Of a stretch of DNA of 40,277 bases, positions 24,691-38,592 are shown piece by piece. Location: NCBI RefSeq assembly GCF_008042125.1, contig NZ_RDBI01000066.1, forward strand, positions 14,635-54,911, read 5' to 3'. Position 1 is the first letter of the stretch. Every line of letters begins with the position of its first letter. A model generated the notes under the pieces. It was not told the origin of the DNA. It made no database searches and was given only the letters and a program-made list of their open reading frames with translations. The position numbers and the translations under genes were made by a program. This DNA comes from Streptomyces sp. MS191 (GTDB taxonomy: Bacteria; Actinomycetota; Actinomycetes; Streptomycetales; Streptomycetaceae).

Positions 24691-25917
24691 TCAGTCGCGT
24701 GCCTCGGCGAGGAGCTTCTGCATCCGGGACACGCCCTCGACCAGGTCCTCGTCACCCAGCGCGTAGGAGAGGCGCAGGTAGCCGGGCGTCCCGAAGGCCT
24801 CGCCCGGGACGACCGCGACCTCGGCCTCGTCCAGGATCAGGGCGGCCAGCTCGACCGAGGTCTGCGGGCGCTTGCCGCGGATCTCCTTGCCGAGCAGGGC
24901 CTTCACCGAGGGGTACACGTAGAACGCGCCCTCCGGGGTCGGGCAGAGGACGCCCTCGATCTCGTTGAGCATCCGCACGATCGTCTGGCGGCGCCGGTCG
25001 AAGGCGCGGCCCATCTCCGCGACGGCCTCCAGGTCGCCCGAGACGGCGGCGAGCGCGGCCACCTGCGCCACGTTGCTGACGTTGGAGGTGGCGTGCGACT
25101 GCAGGTTGGTCGCGGCCTTCACGACGTCCTTCGGACCGATGATCCACCCCACGCGCCAGCCGGTCATCGCGTACGTCTTGGCGACGCCGTTGACGACGAT
25201 GCACTTGTCGCGCAGCGCCGGCATGACCGACGGCAGGGAGACGGCGCTCGCCCCGCCGTAGACCAGGTGCTCGTAGATCTCGTCCGTCAGCACCCACAGG
25301 CCGTGCTCGACGGCCCAGCGGCCGATCGCCTCGGTCTCGGCCTCGCTGTAGACGGCGCCGGTCGGGTTGGACGGGGAGACGAAGAGGACGACCTTGGTCT
25401 TCTCCGTGCGCGCGGCCTCCAGCTGCTCCACCGAGACGCGGTAGCCGGTGGTCTCGTCGGCGACGACCTCGACCGGGACACCGCCCGCGAGCCGGATCGA
25501 CTCGGGGTAAGTGGTCCAGTACGGGGCCGGGACGATGACCTCGTCGCCCGGGTCGAGGATCGCGGCGAACGCCTCGTAGATCGCCTGCTTGCCGCCGTTG
25601 GTCACCAGGATCTGGGAGGGGTCGACCTCGTAGCCGGAGTCGCGCAGCGTCTTGGCGGCGATCGCGGCCTTCAGCTCGGGCAGGCCGCCGGCCGGCGTGT
25701 AGCGGTGGTACTTCGGGTTCTTGCACGCCTCCACGGCGGCTTCGACGATGTAGTCCGGCGTCGGGAAGTCGGGCTCACCCGCGCCGAAGCCGATCACCGG
25801 ACGCCCGGCGGCCTTGAGGGCCTTGGCCTTGGCGTCGACGGCGAGGGTGGCGGACTCGGAGATCGCACCGATGCGGGCGGAGACCCGGCGCTCGGTCGGA
25901 GGGGTAGCAGCGCTCAT
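24691..25917 (-). CDS. aspC: Pyridoxal phosphate-dependent aspartate-type aminotransferase
   Basis: The 408-residue class I aminotransferase interconverts aspartate or related amino acids with oxo acids. PLP contacts are visible: Lys247 in [16 protein letters not shown] (Schiff base), Asn184 in [11 protein letters not shown], Asp212 and Tyr215 in LTDEIYEHL, and [13 protein letters not shown] near the N-terminus. The spacing fits the Ib subgroup (about 400 residues). ATG 25917 opens [17 protein letters not shown]. It is single-gene, with its own terminator, divergent from tRNA-Trp. Substrate preference cannot be told from sequence. Confidence 0.92.
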   Translation of the reverse strand: MSAATPPTERRVSARIGAISESATLAVDAKAKALKAAGRPVIGFGAGEPDFPTPDYIVEAAVEACKNPKYHRYTPAGGLPELKAAIAAKTLRDSGYEVDPSQILVTNGGKQAIYEAFAAILDPGDEVIVPAPYWTTYPESIRLAGGVPVEVVADETTGYRVSVEQLEAARTEKTKVVLFVSPSNPTGAVYSEAETEAIGRWAVEHGLWVLTDEIYEHLVYGGASAVSLPSVMPALRDKCIVVNGVAKTYAMTGWRVGWIIGPKDVVKAATNLQSHATSNVSNVAQVAALAAVSGDLEAVAEMGRAFDRRRQTIVRMLNEIEGVLCPTPEGAFYVYPSVKALLGKEIRGKRPQTSVELAALILDEAEVAVVPGEAFGTPGYLRLSYALGDEDLVEGVSRMQKLLAEARD

Positions 25918-26120
25918 GCGGCCATGCTCCCAGACGGCCTCGGGACCCGGTACACAGGTTTCGAGGAGCGGACAGGAACGGTCATTCCCGGTCGTACGCG
26001 CGTCCGGTGGCAGGTCGGGGCGCCTTCTGTTCGACGTGGGGCCCCATCACCACGTACACTCACTGCTCGTTGGCCCGCACCGACCACATCTCACGATGCG
26101 GTAGGTTGGGGGAGCCACAA

Positions 26121-26193
26121 AGGGTCGTAGCTCAATTGGTAGAGCACCGGTCTCCAAAACCGGCGGTTGGGGGTTCAAGTCCCTCCGGCCCTG
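26121..26193 (+). tRNA. tRNA-Trp (CCA)
   Basis: This 73-nt tRNA has acceptor AGGGTCG paired with CGGCCCT and discriminator G. The anticodon stem CCGGT/ACCGG encloses CTCCAAA, giving CCA. The T loop is TTCAAGT. A TACACT at 26055-26060 could be its -10 element but the -35 is poor. It is directly upstream of secE, as in other actinobacteria. Confidence 0.97.
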
Positions 26194-26296
26194 CTACACA
26201 CACCGCCAGGATGTGTGCGCATGTACGTACTTCAATGCACCGCCGTGCGGCTCATTCGGGCACGGCACTGCCATGACCCGGGATCAGGTGAGAAGC

Positions 26297-26584
26297 GTGA
26301 CGGACGCCGTGGGCTCCATCGACATGCCTGATGCCGAGGACGAGGCGCCGGACTCGAAGAAGAGGCCGCGCAAGGGCGGCAAGCGCGGGAAGAAGGGCCC
26401 CCTGGGCCGCCTCGCGCTCTTCTACCGCCAGATCATCGCGGAACTCCGCAAGGTCGTCTGGCCCACTCGCAGCCAGCTGACGACGTACACCACGGTAGTG
26501 ATTGTCTTCGTTGTCATCATGATCGGCCTTGTGACCGTGATTGACTATGGCTTCCAGGAAGCAGTCAAGTACGTCTTCGGCTGA
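26297..26584 (+). CDS. secE: Preprotein translocase subunit SecE
   Basis: The 95-residue single-pass subunit clamps SecY in the translocon. An acidic then Lys-rich N-terminus (PDSKKRPRKGGKRGKKG) leads to the family core YRQIIAELRKVVWPTRSQL and one membrane helix (about 60-80). GTG 26297 is preferred because it gives the MTDAVGSIDMPDAED start seen in Streptomyces SecE; ATG 26273 is also in frame. nusG follows after 42 nt, the universal secE-nusG pairing. Confidence 0.95.
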   Translation: MTDAVGSIDMPDAEDEAPDSKKRPRKGGKRGKKGPLGRLALFYRQIIAELRKVVWPTRSQLTTYTTVVIVFVVIMIGLVTVIDYGFQEAVKYVFG

Positions 26585-26626
26585 TTTCTTGTTCCACCCA
26601 TCTGTATCCAGGAAGAAGCAGCCACC

Positions 26627-27532
26627 GTGTCTGACCCGAACCTGAACGACGCCGTCGATTCTGTCGAGTCCGTTGAGGACGAGCTCGACATCGTCGAGGC
26701 GGCCGACGAGGACCAGGCCGAGGCTGCTGACGCCGCTGCGGGCGAGGCGGCCGAGGCTGCCGCCCTGCACGTCGAGGACACCGACGAGACCGAGGACGCC
26801 GACGCCGAGGAGTCCGACGAGGACGCCGAGGCCGAGGACGAGGACGACGAGTCCGAGAACGCGTCCGCCGAGGGTGACGAGGAAGAGGACGAGGCCGCGG
26901 AGCCCGCCGCTCCCGTCGACCCGATCCAGGCCCTCCGCGACGAGCTGCGTCTCCTGCCCGGCGAGTGGTACGTGATCCACACCTACGCGGGCTACGAGAA
27001 GCGCGTGAAGGCCAATCTCGAGCAGCGTGCCGTCTCGCTGAACGTCGAGGAGTTCATCTACCAGGCCGAGGTGCCCGAGGAAGAGATCGTCCAGATCAAG
27101 AACGGCGAGCGCAAGAACGTCCGGCAGAACAAGCTGCCCGGTTACGTTCTCGTCCGCATGGATCTGACGAACGAGTCCTGGGGCGTCGTCCGCAACACCC
27201 CCGGCGTCACCGGCTTCGTGGGCAACGCCTACGACCCGTACCCGCTGACCCTCGACGAGATCGTCAAGATGCTCGCCCCCGAGGCCGAGGAGAAGGCCGC
27301 CCGCGAGGCCGCCGAGGCCGAGGGCAAGCCGGCGCCGGCCCGCAAGGTCACCGTCGAGGTCCTGGACTTCGAGGTCGGCGACTCGGTCACCGTCACCGAC
27401 GGCCCCTTCGCCACCCTTCAGGCCACGATCAACGAGATCAACGCCGACTCGAAGAAGGTCAAGGGCCTCGTCGAGATCTTCGGTCGCGAGACCCCGGTCG
27501 AGCTCAGCTTCGACCAGATCCAGAAGAACTAG
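26627..27532 (+). CDS. nusG: Transcription termination/antitermination factor NusG
   Basis: The 301-residue protein has an acidic extension of about 95 residues (Asp, Glu, Ala), then the NGN domain ([20 protein letters not shown]; about 107-210) and a C-terminal KOW domain ([20 protein letters not shown]; about 245-300). The extension is characteristic of Streptomyces NusG, about 300 residues against about 180 in E. coli. NusG binds the RNA polymerase clamp and links to Rho or ribosome. An insertion rich in Ala/Glu/Lys separates NGN and KOW. A strong terminator follows. Confidence 0.96.
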   Translation: MSDPNLNDAVDSVESVEDELDIVEAADEDQAEAADAAAGEAAEAAALHVEDTDETEDADAEESDEDAEAEDEDDESENASAEGDEEEDEAAEPAAPVDPIQALRDELRLLPGEWYVIHTYAGYEKRVKANLEQRAVSLNVEEFIYQAEVPEEEIVQIKNGERKNVRQNKLPGYVLVRMDLTNESWGVVRNTPGVTGFVGNAYDPYPLTLDEIVKMLAPEAEEKAAREAAEAEGKPAPARKVTVEVLDFEVGDSVTVTDGPFATLQATINEINADSKKVKGLVEIFGRETPVELSFDQIQKN

Positions 27533-27550
27533 TCCCACAGGTTTCCGACC

Positions 27551-27594
27551 AGGTCAGAGTGGCTCTCGTAGCCGCTCTGACCTGCTCGGTTTTT
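27551..27594 (+). terminator. Intrinsic terminator after nusG
   Basis: A 14-bp stem (27551-27564 with 27570-27583, one G-T pair) with loop CTCGT is followed, six bases on, by TTTTT (27590-27594). It separates secE-nusG from rplK-rplA. Confidence 0.93.
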
Positions 27595-27690
27595 AGCCGC
27601 GCGTGTATACCCGTTATCGTTGTGCGGTATGCCTGCATCCGGATGACCGGATGGCGGGCTGAACACTCTCACTAGGACCCGGAGAGAGCA

Positions 27691-28125
27691 ATGCCTCCCA
27701 AGAAGAAGAAGGTCACGGGGCTTATCAAGCTCCAGATCAACGCTGGTGCGGCCAACCCGGCCCCGCCGGTCGGTCCCGCGCTGGGCCAGCACGGCGTCAA
27801 CATCATGGAGTTCTGCAAGGCCTACAACGCCGCGACCGAGTCGCAGCGTGGCATGGTCGTGCCGGTGGAGATCACGGTCTACGAGGACCGCTCCTTCACC
27901 TTCATCACCAAGACTCCGCCGGCCGCCAAGCTGATCCTCAAGGCCGCGGGTGTGGACAAGGGCTCCGGCGAGCCGCACAAGACCAAGGTCGCCAAGCTCA
28001 CGGCCGCCCAGGTCCGCGAGATCGCCACGGTCAAGCTCCCCGACCTGAACGCCAACGACCTCGACGCCGCGTCGAAGATCATCGCCGGCACCGCCCGTTC
28101 CATGGGCATCACGGTCGAAGGCTGA
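27691..28125 (+). CDS. rplK: 50S ribosomal protein L11
   Basis: The 144-residue protein has the L11 N-terminal domain ([20 protein letters not shown], proline switch region) and an RNA-binding C-terminal domain ([29 protein letters not shown]). It forms the GTPase-associated centre with 23S rRNA and is the thiostrepton-sensitivity site. ATG 27691 follows GGAGAGAG. It forms a unit with rplA, 78 nt downstream. Confidence 0.97.
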
Positions 28126-28203
28126 TCAGCCCCTTCGTGACCTCAGTGGTAGGGCCGGCGCGGCCCGCACCACGACTCCATACCTGAACCAACAGGAGCA
28201 GAA

Positions 28204-28932
28204 GTGAAGCGCAGCAAGGCTCTCCGCAGCGCGGACGCCAAGATCGACCGGGAGCGGAACTACGCCCCCCTCGAGGCCGTCCGTCTCGCCAAGGACACCG
28301 CCGCCACCAAGTTCGACGGCACCGTCGAGGTCGCCTTCCGCCTGGGCGTCGACCCGCGCAAGGCCGACCAGATGGTCCGTGGCACCGTGAACCTCCCGCA
28401 CGGCACCGGTAAGACCGCCCGGGTCCTGGTCTTCGCGACCGGTGACCGTGCCGAGGCCGCGATCGCCGCGGGCGCCGACATCGTCGGCTCCGACGAGCTC
28501 ATCGACGAGATCTCCAAGGGCAACCGCCTGAACGAGTTCGACGCCGTGGTGGCCACCCCGGACCTCATGGGCAAGGTCGGCCGCCTCGGCCGCGTCCTCG
28601 GCCCGCGTGGTCTCATGCCGAACCCGAAGACCGGAACCGTCACCCCCGACGTCGTGAAGGCTGTCAACGACATCAAGGGCGGCAAGATCGAGTTCCGCGT
28701 CGACAAGCACTCGAACCTGCACTTCATCATCGGCAAGGTCTCCTTCGACGAGACGAAGCTGGTCGAGAACTACGCCGCGGCTCTGGAGGAGATCCTCCGT
28801 CTGAAGCCGTCCGCCGCCAAGGGCCGCTACATCAAGAAGGCGACCCTGACGACGACGATGGGCCCCGGCATCCCGCTGGACTCCAACCGCACCCGCAACC
28901 TCCTCGTCGAGGAGGACCCGGCAGCTGTCTGA
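28204..28932 (+). CDS. rplA: 50S ribosomal protein L1
   Basis: The 242-residue L1-stalk protein shows [60 protein letters not shown] and [20 protein letters not shown]1 family members also act as translational repressors of the L11 operon. GTG 28204 has AGGAGCAGAA upstream. A long terminator hairpin follows after 36 nt. Confidence 0.97.
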   Translation: MKRSKALRSADAKIDRERNYAPLEAVRLAKDTAATKFDGTVEVAFRLGVDPRKADQMVRGTVNLPHGTGKTARVLVFATGDRAEAAIAAGADIVGSDELIDEISKGNRLNEFDAVVATPDLMGKVGRLGRVLGPRGLMPNPKTGTVTPDVVKAVNDIKGGKIEFRVDKHSNLHFIIGKVSFDETKLVENYAAALEEILRLKPSAAKGRYIKKATLTTTMGPGIPLDSNRTRNLLVEEDPAAV

Positions 28933-28968
28933 CCGGGCTGAGCCTCCGGGCTCGTGCAGTGCAACCAG

Positions 28969-29010
28969 AACCGGCCCCCCGCCCCTCCTCGGAGGCGCGG
29001 GGGGCCGGTT
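28969..29010 (+). terminator. Terminator after rplA
   Basis: A perfect 14-bp stem (28969-28982 with 28997-29010, AACCGGCCCCCCGC and complement) has further CCTCC/GGAGG pairing in the loop. There is no T tract. Confidence 0.88.
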
Positions 29011-29197
29011 CCGTGTGCGGCGCCGTCACCCGCCCCGGACGCCGTGCGACCGCACGACGGCGGCCATCGAGCTGACGGGCGTCCAGGGACGGACCCCCGG
29101 CGCCGTGGACGTCACCGTGAGGGCTCCGTGCCGGCTGCCGAAGGACCTCGGGGGCGACTCCTCGGACCCCGGCCGGAGCTGGGCCGTACGGGCGGAT
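29011..29197. other. Gene-poor gap between the rplA terminator and the rplJ promoter
   Basis: I see no convincing gene here. Open frames exist but lack ribosome-binding sites and family resemblance. In S. coelicolor, as I recall, two small genes for exported or lipoproteins sit at this point; they are absent here. Confidence 0.55.
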
Positions 29198-29227
29198 TTG
29201 CTCGTTGCCGACACCTTCACGTACTCT
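29198..29227 (+). promoter_or_regulatory. Probable rplJL promoter
   Basis: TTGCTC (29198-29203), 18 nt, TACTCT (29222-29227). The transcription start would be near 29234, giving a leader of about 215 nt before rplJ. Confidence 0.5.
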
Positions 29228-29233
29228 TCCAGA

Positions 29234-29448
29234 GAAGCCAAAGACCGCTGGTCGTTGCTGTGTGCTCGCAAGAGGGCGCAGTGGCCGAAGGTTCGCTGAG
29301 ATGCGGACGGCCCGCGTAGGTGATCGTGGAAGAGTTCCCGGATTCTCGAATCCGGTCGAGCTATGCCCCGTGCGCCTGCGCCGGGGCGTTTTGTTTTGTA
29401 TCAGCCCCTTCTGAGCGGTCCTCATCACCCGGAAGGAGGCCGACGCTC
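29234..29448 (+). ncRNA. L10 (rplJ) mRNA leader
   Basis: About 215 nt separate the likely promoter from rplJ. Such leaders bind the L10-(L12) complex for feedback control. Structure is visible: an exact hairpin CCGGATTC/GAATCCGG (29338-29345 / 29348-29355) and a terminator-like hairpin at 29365-29387. The purine-rich AGAGAAGCCAAAGACCGCTGG stretch around 29231 looks like the L10-binding part. This is assigned by position and partial structure. Confidence 0.6.
29365..29396 (+). terminator. Attenuator hairpin in the rplJ leader
   Basis: GCCCCG (29365-29370) pairs with CGGGGC (29382-29387), with GCGC pairing inside, then GTTTTGTTTTG. An intrinsic terminator 52 nt before rplJ implies attenuation of the ribosomal protein operon rather than simple termination, since no gene lies between promoter and hairpin. 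Confidence 0.72.
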
Positions 29449-29979
29449 ATGGCAAGGCCCGACAAGGCTGCCGCGGTAGCCGAGCTCAAGGACAAGTTCC
29501 AGAGCTCGAACGCCGTCGTGCTGACCGAGTACCGGGGTCTCACCGTGGCGCAGCTCAAGACGCTGCGTCGTTCGCTCGGTGAGAACGCCCAGTACGCCGT
29601 GGTGAAGAACACGCTGACCAAGATTGCGGCCAACGAGGCCGGGATCACCTCGCTCGACGACCAGTTCACCGGTCCGACGGGCGCTGCCTTCATCACCGGT
29701 GACCCGGTGGAGTCGGCCAAGGGTCTTCGTGACTTCGCCAAGGACAACCCGAACCTCGTCATCAAGGGCGGTGTCCTTGACGGCAAGGCGCTGTCCGCCG
29801 ACGAGATCAAGAAGCTTGCGGACCTCGAGTCCCGCGAGGTTCTGCTCAGCAAGCTGGCCGGCGCGTTCAAGGGCAAGCAGTCCCAGACTGCCTCGCTCCT
29901 CCAGGCGCTGCCGTCGAAGTTCGTCCGCACCGCGGAGGCGCTTCGCGTCAAGCTCGCCGAGCAGGGCGGTGCCGAGTAA
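29449..29979 (+). CDS. rplJ: 50S ribosomal protein L10
   Basis: The 176-residue protein anchors L7/L12 dimers to the stalk. [40 protein letters not shown] and [17 protein letters not shown] mark the RNA-binding domain; the C-terminal helix ([20 protein letters not shown]) binds L12. ATG 29449 follows GGAAGGAGG; an in-frame start upstream lies inside the leader hairpins and is rejected. Confidence 0.97.
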   Translation: MARPDKAAAVAELKDKFQSSNAVVLTEYRGLTVAQLKTLRRSLGENAQYAVVKNTLTKIAANEAGITSLDDQFTGPTGAAFITGDPVESAKGLRDFAKDNPNLVIKGGVLDGKALSADEIKKLADLESREVLLSKLAGAFKGKQSQTASLLQALPSKFVRTAEALRVKLAEQGGAE

Positions 29980-30093
29980 CTCGGCTCGCGCAATGACCGC
30001 CACCCCACCAGGGGGGACGGTCGCAGCGGGCCGACAGTACGCCCGCCTACATGTACATCGGCACCAGCCGAATTAGTGGAAGGATCGCCCATC

Positions 30094-30477
30094 ATGGCGA
30101 AGCTCTCTCAGGACGACCTCCTCGCCCAGTTCGAGGAGATGACCCTCATCGAGCTCTCCGAGTTCGTGAAGGCCTTCGAGGAGAAGTTCGACGTCACCGC
30201 CGCCGCGGCCGTCGCCGTCGCCGGTCCGGCCGGCCCGGGCGCCGCTGCCGAGGCCGTCGAGGAGCAGGACGAGTTCGACGTCATCCTCACGGGTGCCGGC
30301 GAGAAGAAGATCCAGGTCATCAAGGTCGTGCGTGAGCTGACCTCCCTCGGCCTGAAGGAGGCCAAGGACCTCGTCGACGGCACCCCGAAGCCGGTCCTCG
30401 AGAAGGTCGCCAAGGAGGCCGCGGAGAAGGCTGCCGAGTCCCTCAAGGCCGCCGGCGCGTCCGTCGAGGTCAAGTAA
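30094..30477 (+). CDS. rplL: 50S ribosomal protein L7/L12
   Basis: The 127-residue stalk protein has the N-terminal dimer region ([20 protein letters not shown]), an Ala-rich hinge (about 40-58) and the factor-binding C-terminal domain ([20 protein letters not shown], then [13 protein letters not shown]). ATG 30094 has GGAAGGA upstream. It lies 114 nt after rplJ and ends before a strong hairpin. Confidence 0.97.
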   Translation: MAKLSQDDLLAQFEEMTLIELSEFVKAFEEKFDVTAAAAVAVAGPAGPGAAAEAVEEQDEFDVILTGAGEKKIQVIKVVRELTSLGLKEAKDLVDGTPKPVLEKVAKEAAEKAAESLKAAGASVEVK

Positions 30478-30525
30478 CACCTCGCGAGTCTCCTGACTCG
30501 CTCAGGCGCCCTTCTGGCGCCTCGT

Positions 30526-30559
30526 GAAGGGCGATCACCCATCCGGGTGGTCGCCCTTC
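30526..30559 (+). terminator. Terminator after rplL
   Basis: GAAGGGCGATCACCC (30526-30540) and GGGTGGTCGCCCTTC (30545-30559) pair with one mismatch around ATCC. The sequence nearly repeats the hairpin after rpoC. Confidence 0.88.
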
Positions 30560-31019
30560 GGCGTACCCGGAACAGGGCGTGGCGGGGGTCGTGGGACCCC
30601 GCGGGAGCGGAGTATGGTGATCTTCGCCGTGCGCCCCGCCGAACGGGGGGCCTTGACGAACCGCACGCAGCGCGCAATTCTCAGGACGCGTCGTCACAAC
30701 GATCCGTATCCGAGGCATGGATCGACGGCGGAACGGGCAGTATCGAGGTGCGCCACACGGCGCGAGGTACCGCGGAGTTGAGAACAACGAGGGTCGCGAA
30801 TTATTCGCCCTGGACATCAGTGGGCCAAGTGGCTACACTGTCCCTTTGCGCTGCCTGTTAGCTGCCCCCTGCCCGTCACCTGGGGCATACTCTCGCGAAG
30901 CACCGTCGACAGACCCGACCTGACCTGGCTCTTCAGTCCGTTTCAGGAGTGTCCGTCCCAGTGCCCCGCAAGGGACCGGTACGCGCGTAGTGAGTCCGAG
31001 CCCTCGGAAGGACCCCCTC
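30560..31019 (+). promoter_or_regulatory. rpoB upstream region with promoter TGGACA-N17-TACACT
   Basis: In this 460-nt gap, TGGACA (30811-30816) and TACACT (30834-30839) with a 17-nt spacer give a good vegetative promoter, start near 30846, with a leader of about 175 nt before rpoB. No protein gene is convincing here. A second TTGACG at 30652-30657 lacks a good partner. Confidence 0.55.
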
Positions 31020-34000
31020 TTGGCCGCCTCGCGCAACGCCTCGACCAATACGAACAACGGCGCCAGCACCGCCCCGCTGCGCATCTCCTTTGCAAAGATC
31101 AAGGAGCCCCTCGAGGTTCCGAACCTCCTCGCGCTGCAGACCGAGAGCTTTGACTGGCTTCTCGGGAACGCCGCCTGGAAGGCTCGCGTCGAGGCAGCCC
31201 TTGAGTCGGGACAGGACGTCCCCAGGAAGTCGGGTCTGGAGGAGATCTTCGAGGAGATCTCCCCGATCGAGGACTTCTCCGGGTCGATGTCGCTGACCTT
31301 CCGCGACCACCGTTTCGAGCCGCCGAAGAACTCGATCGACGAGTGCAAGGACCGTGACTTCACGTACGGTGCCCCGCTCTTCGTCACCGCCGAGTTCACC
31401 AACAACGAGACCGGCGAGATCAAGTCCCAGACGGTCTTCATGGGCGACTTCCCGCTCATGACCAACAAGGGCACCTTCGTCATCAACGGCACCGAGCGTG
31501 TCGTCGTGTCGCAGCTCGTCCGCTCGCCGGGTGTCTACTTCGACTCCTCCATCGACAAGACGTCCGACAAGGACATCTTCTCGGCCAAGATCATCCCGTC
31601 CCGGGGTGCCTGGCTGGAGATGGAGATCGACAAGCGCGACATGGTCGGTGTCCGCATCGACCGCAAGCGCAAGCAGTCCGTCACCGTCCTGCTCAAGGCG
31701 CTCGGCTGGACCACCGAGCAGATCCTGCAGGAGTTCGGCGAGTACGAGTCCATGCGCGCCACCCTGGAGAAGGACCACACCCAGGGCCAGGACGACGCGC
31801 TGCTCGACATCTACCGCAAGCTCCGCCCGGGCGAGCCGCCGACGCGCGAGGCCGCTCAGACGCTGCTCGAGAACCTCTACTTCAACCCGAAGCGCTACGA
31901 CCTCGCGAAGGTCGGCCGCTACAAGGTGAACAAGAAGCTCGGCGCGGACGAGCCGCTGGACGCCGGCGTGCTCACCACGGACGACGTCATCGCGACGATC
32001 AAGTACCTGGTGAAGCTCCACGCGGGCGAGACCGAGACGATCGGCGAGTCGGGCCGGGAGATCGTCGTCGAGACCGACGACATCGACCACTTCGGCAACC
32101 GTCGTCTGCGCAACGTCGGCGAGCTCATCCAGAACCAGGTCCGCACGGGTCTGGCTCGTATGGAGCGCGTCGTGCGCGAGCGCATGACCACCCAGGACGT
32201 CGAGGCGATCACGCCGCAGACCCTGATCAACATCCGGCCGGTCGTCGCCTCCATCAAGGAGTTCTTCGGCACCAGCCAGCTGTCGCAGTTCATGGACCAG
32301 AACAACCCGCTGTCGGGTCTCACCCACAAGCGCCGTCTCTCGGCGCTCGGCCCGGGTGGTCTCTCCCGTGAGCGGGCCGGCTTCGAGGTCCGAGACGTGC
32401 ACCCGTCCCACTACGGACGCATGTGCCCGATCGAGACCCCCGAAGGCCCGAACATCGGTCTGATCGGTTCGCTCGCCTCGTACGGCCGCGTCAACGCGTT
32501 CGGCTTCATCGAGACGCCGTACCGCAAGGTCGTCGACGGTCAGGTCACCGACGAGGTCGACTACATCACCGCCGACGAGGAGGACCGCTTCGTCATCGCC
32601 CAGGCGAACGCGACCCTGAACGACGAGCTGCAGTTCACCGAGGCTCGCGTCCTGGTCCGCCGCCGTGGTGGCGAGGTCGACTACGTCCCGCCGACCGAGG
32701 TCGACTACATGGACGTCTCGCCGCGCCAGATGGTGTCGGTCGCGACGGCGATGATCCCCTTCCTCGAGCACGACGACGCCAACCGTGCCCTCATGGGCGC
32801 GAACATGATGCGTCAGGCGGTGCCGCTGATTAAGTCCGAGGCCCCGCTCGTCGGCACCGGCATGGAGTACCGCTGTGCCACCGACGCCGGCGACGTCATC
32901 AAGGCGGAGAAGGACGGTGTGATCCAGGAGGTCTCGGCCGACTACATCACCGTCACGAACGACGACGGCACGTACACCACGTACCGCATCGCCAAGTTCT
33001 CCCGCTCGAACCAGGGCACCTCGGTCAACCAGAAGGTCGTCGTCTCCGAGGGCGACCGGGTCATCGAGGGCCAGGTCCTCGCCGACGGCCCGGCCACCGA
33101 GAACGGTGAGATGGCGCTCGGCAAGAACCTGCTCGTGGCGTTCATGCCGTGGGAGGGCCACAACTACGAGGACGCGATCATCCTGTCGCAGCGCCTCGTG
33201 CAGGACGACGTCCTCTCCTCGATCCACATCGAGGAGCACGAGGTCGACGCCCGTGACACCAAGCTGGGCCCCGAGGAGATCACCCGGGACATCCCGAACG
33301 TCTCCGAGGAGGTCCTCGCGGACCTCGACGAGCGCGGCATCATCCGGATCGGTGCCGAGGTCGTCGCCGGCGACATCCTCGTCGGCAAGGTCACGCCCAA
33401 GGGTGAGACCGAGCTGACCCCGGAGGAGCGTCTGCTCCGCGCGATCTTCGGTGAGAAGGCCCGTGAGGTCCGTGACACCTCGCTGAAGGTGCCGCACGGC
33501 GAGACCGGCAAGGTCATCGGCGTCCGCGTCTTCGACCGCGAGGAGGGCGACGAGCTTCCCCCGGGCGTGAACCAGCTGGTCCGCGTCTACGTCGCCCAGA
33601 AGCGCAAGATCACCGACGGTGACAAGCTCGCCGGCCGTCACGGCAACAAGGGCGTCATCTCCAAGATCCTGCCGATCGAGGACATGCCGTTCCTGGAGGA
33701 CGGCACCCCGGTCGACATCATCCTGAACCCGCTGGGTGTCCCGTCCCGAATGAACCCGGGACAGGTCCTGGAGATCCACCTCGGCTGGCTCGCCAGCCGC
33801 GGCTGGGACGTCTCCGGCCTCGCGGACGAGTGGGCGCAGCGCCTCCAGGTGATCGGCGCCGACGAGGTCAAGCCCGGCACGAACGTCGCCACCCCGGTGT
33901 TCGACGGTGCCCGCGAGGACGAGATCTCCGGTCTCTTCGAGCACACCATCCCGAACCGCGACGGCGACCGTCTGGTCCTGCCGTCCGGCAAGGCGCGTCT

Positions 34001-34595
34001 GTTCGACGGCCGCTCCGGCGAGCCGTTCCCGGACCCGATCTCGGTCGGGTACATGTACATCCTCAAGCTGCACCACCTGGTCGACGACAAGCTGCACGCC
34101 CGGTCGACCGGCCCGTACTCGATGATCACCCAGCAGCCGCTGGGTGGTAAGGCCCAGTTCGGTGGCCAGCGCTTCGGTGAGATGGAGGTGTGGGCGCTGG
34201 AGGCGTACGGCGCCGCTTACGCCCTCCAGGAGCTGCTGACGATCAAGTCCGACGACGTGACCGGCCGCGTGAAGGTCTACGAGGCCATCGTCAAGGGCGA
34301 GAACATCCCTGAGCCCGGCATCCCCGAGTCCTTCAAGGTGCTCATCAAGGAGATGCAGTCCCTGTGCCTCAACGTGGAGGTGCTGTCCTCGGACGGCATG
34401 TCCATCGAGATGCGCGACACCGACGAGGACGTCTTCCGCGCGGCGGAGGAGCTCGGTATCGACCTGTCCCGGCGCGAGCCGAGCAGCGTCGAAGAAGTTG
34501 ACGTCGAGCACTATGCGTCAATCCCTCTCAGGGTTGAGTCTCAATTTGCACCGACCCCGGGACCCCCATCAGACCAAATTGAGACTCAACCCTGA
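31020..34595 (+). CDS. rpoB: RNA polymerase beta subunit with unusual C-terminal extension
   Basis: The 1191-residue beta subunit is typical of Streptomyces through residue 1160. TTG 31020 (MAASRNAS) is chosen for GGAAGGA seven bases upstream; a GTG at 30990 is in frame. The rifampicin region ([20 protein letters not shown], then RLSALGPGG) has the sensitive residues Asp, His and Ser. [15 protein letters not shown] and the [20 protein letters not shown] block are intact. Streptomyces RpoB normally ends in PSSVEEV. Here 31 more residues follow ([14 protein letters not shown]..., ending IETQP), encoded by a reversed copy of the rpoC start and the loop. The TGA (34593-34595) overlaps the rpoC ribosome-binding site. 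Confidence 0.95.
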   Translation: MAASRNASTNTNNGASTAPLRISFAKIKEPLEVPNLLALQTESFDWLLGNAAWKARVEAALESGQDVPRKSGLEEIFEEISPIEDFSGSMSLTFRDHRFEPPKNSIDECKDRDFTYGAPLFVTAEFTNNETGEIKSQTVFMGDFPLMTNKGTFVINGTERVVVSQLVRSPGVYFDSSIDKTSDKDIFSAKIIPSRGAWLEMEIDKRDMVGVRIDRKRKQSVTVLLKALGWTTEQILQEFGEYESMRATLEKDHTQGQDDALLDIYRKLRPGEPPTREAAQTLLENLYFNPKRYDLAKVGRYKVNKKLGADEPLDAGVLTTDDVIATIKYLVKLHAGETETIGESGREIVVETDDIDHFGNRRLRNVGELIQNQVRTGLARMERVVRERMTTQDVEAITPQTLINIRPVVASIKEFFGTSQLSQFMDQNNPLSGLTHKRRLSALGPGGLSRERAGFEVRDVHPSHYGRMCPIETPEGPNIGLIGSLASYGRVNAFGFIETPYRKVVDGQVTDEVDYITADEEDRFVIAQANATLNDELQFTEARVLVRRRGGEVDYVPPTEVDYMDVSPRQMVSVATAMIPFLEHDDANRALMGANMMRQAVPLIKSEAPLVGTGMEYRCATDAGDVIKAEKDGVIQEVSADYITVTNDDGTYTTYRIAKFSRSNQGTSVNQKVVVSEGDRVIEGQVLADGPATENGEMALGKNLLVAFMPWEGHNYEDAIILSQRLVQDDVLSSIHIEEHEVDARDTKLGPEEITRDIPNVSEEVLADLDERGIIRIGAEVVAGDILVGKVTPKGETELTPEERLLRAIFGEKAREVRDTSLKVPHGETGKVIGVRVFDREEGDELPPGVNQLVRVYVAQKRKITDGDKLAGRHGNKGVISKILPIEDMPFLEDGTPVDIILNPLGVPSRMNPGQVLEIHLGWLASRGWDVSGLADEWAQRLQVIGADEVKPGTNVATPVFDGAREDEISGLFEHTIPNRDGDRLVLPSGKARLFDGRSGEPFPDPISVGYMYILKLHHLVDDKLHARSTGPYSMITQQPLGGKAQFGGQRFGEMEVWALEAYGAAYALQELLTIKSDDVTGRVKVYEAIVKGENIPEPGIPESFKVLIKEMQSLCLNVEVLSSDGMSIEMRDTDEDVFRAAEELGIDLSRREPSSVEEVDVEHYASIPLRVESQFAPTPGPPSDQIETQP

Positions 34596-34611
34596 GAGGG
34601 ATTGACGCATA

Positions 34612-34636
<25 letters not shown>
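34487..34636. repeat. Perfect 62-bp inverted repeat at the rpoB-rpoC junction
   Basis: Arms 34487-34548 and 34575-34636 are exact reverse complements; the loop is 34549-34574 (26 nt). Pairing stops abruptly at both ends. The right arm holds the native rpoC ribosome-binding site (GAGAGGG), GTG and first eight codons; the left arm is the reversed copy fused to the end of rpoB. Part of the arms is AT-richer than the surroundings. In RNA it would form a very stable hairpin hiding the rpoC start. Confidence 0.97.
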
Positions 34637-38511
<3,875 letters not shown>

Positions 38512-38528
38512 GCGAGTCGCCTGACGTG

Positions 38529-38564
38529 CGAAGGGCGGTCACCCCGTGGGGTGGCCGCCCTTCG
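38529..38564. terminator. Terminator after rpoC (probably bidirectional)
   Basis: CGAAGGGCGGTCACCCC and GGGGTGGCCGCCCTTCG (38529-38545 / 38548-38564) pair almost throughout. It sits between rpoC and the convergent minus-strand cassette, so it may serve both. Confidence 0.88.
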
Positions 38565-38592
38565 GCGTTCCCGGGCCGCGTGCCCGGGAAGG

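Noticed and set aside
28954-29319. Small gene between rplA and rplJ
   Set aside because: It overlaps the rplA terminator and the rplJ leader, has no ribosome-binding site or signal peptide, and resembles no family.
30524-30923. Small genes in the rplL-rpoB gap
   Set aside because: They begin inside a terminator hairpin or cross the rpoB promoter, and their composition is not coding-like.
32230-32360. Possible rifampicin-resistance changes in rpoB
   Set aside because: The Asp, His and Ser of the resistance region ([20 protein letters not shown]) are the sensitive forms.
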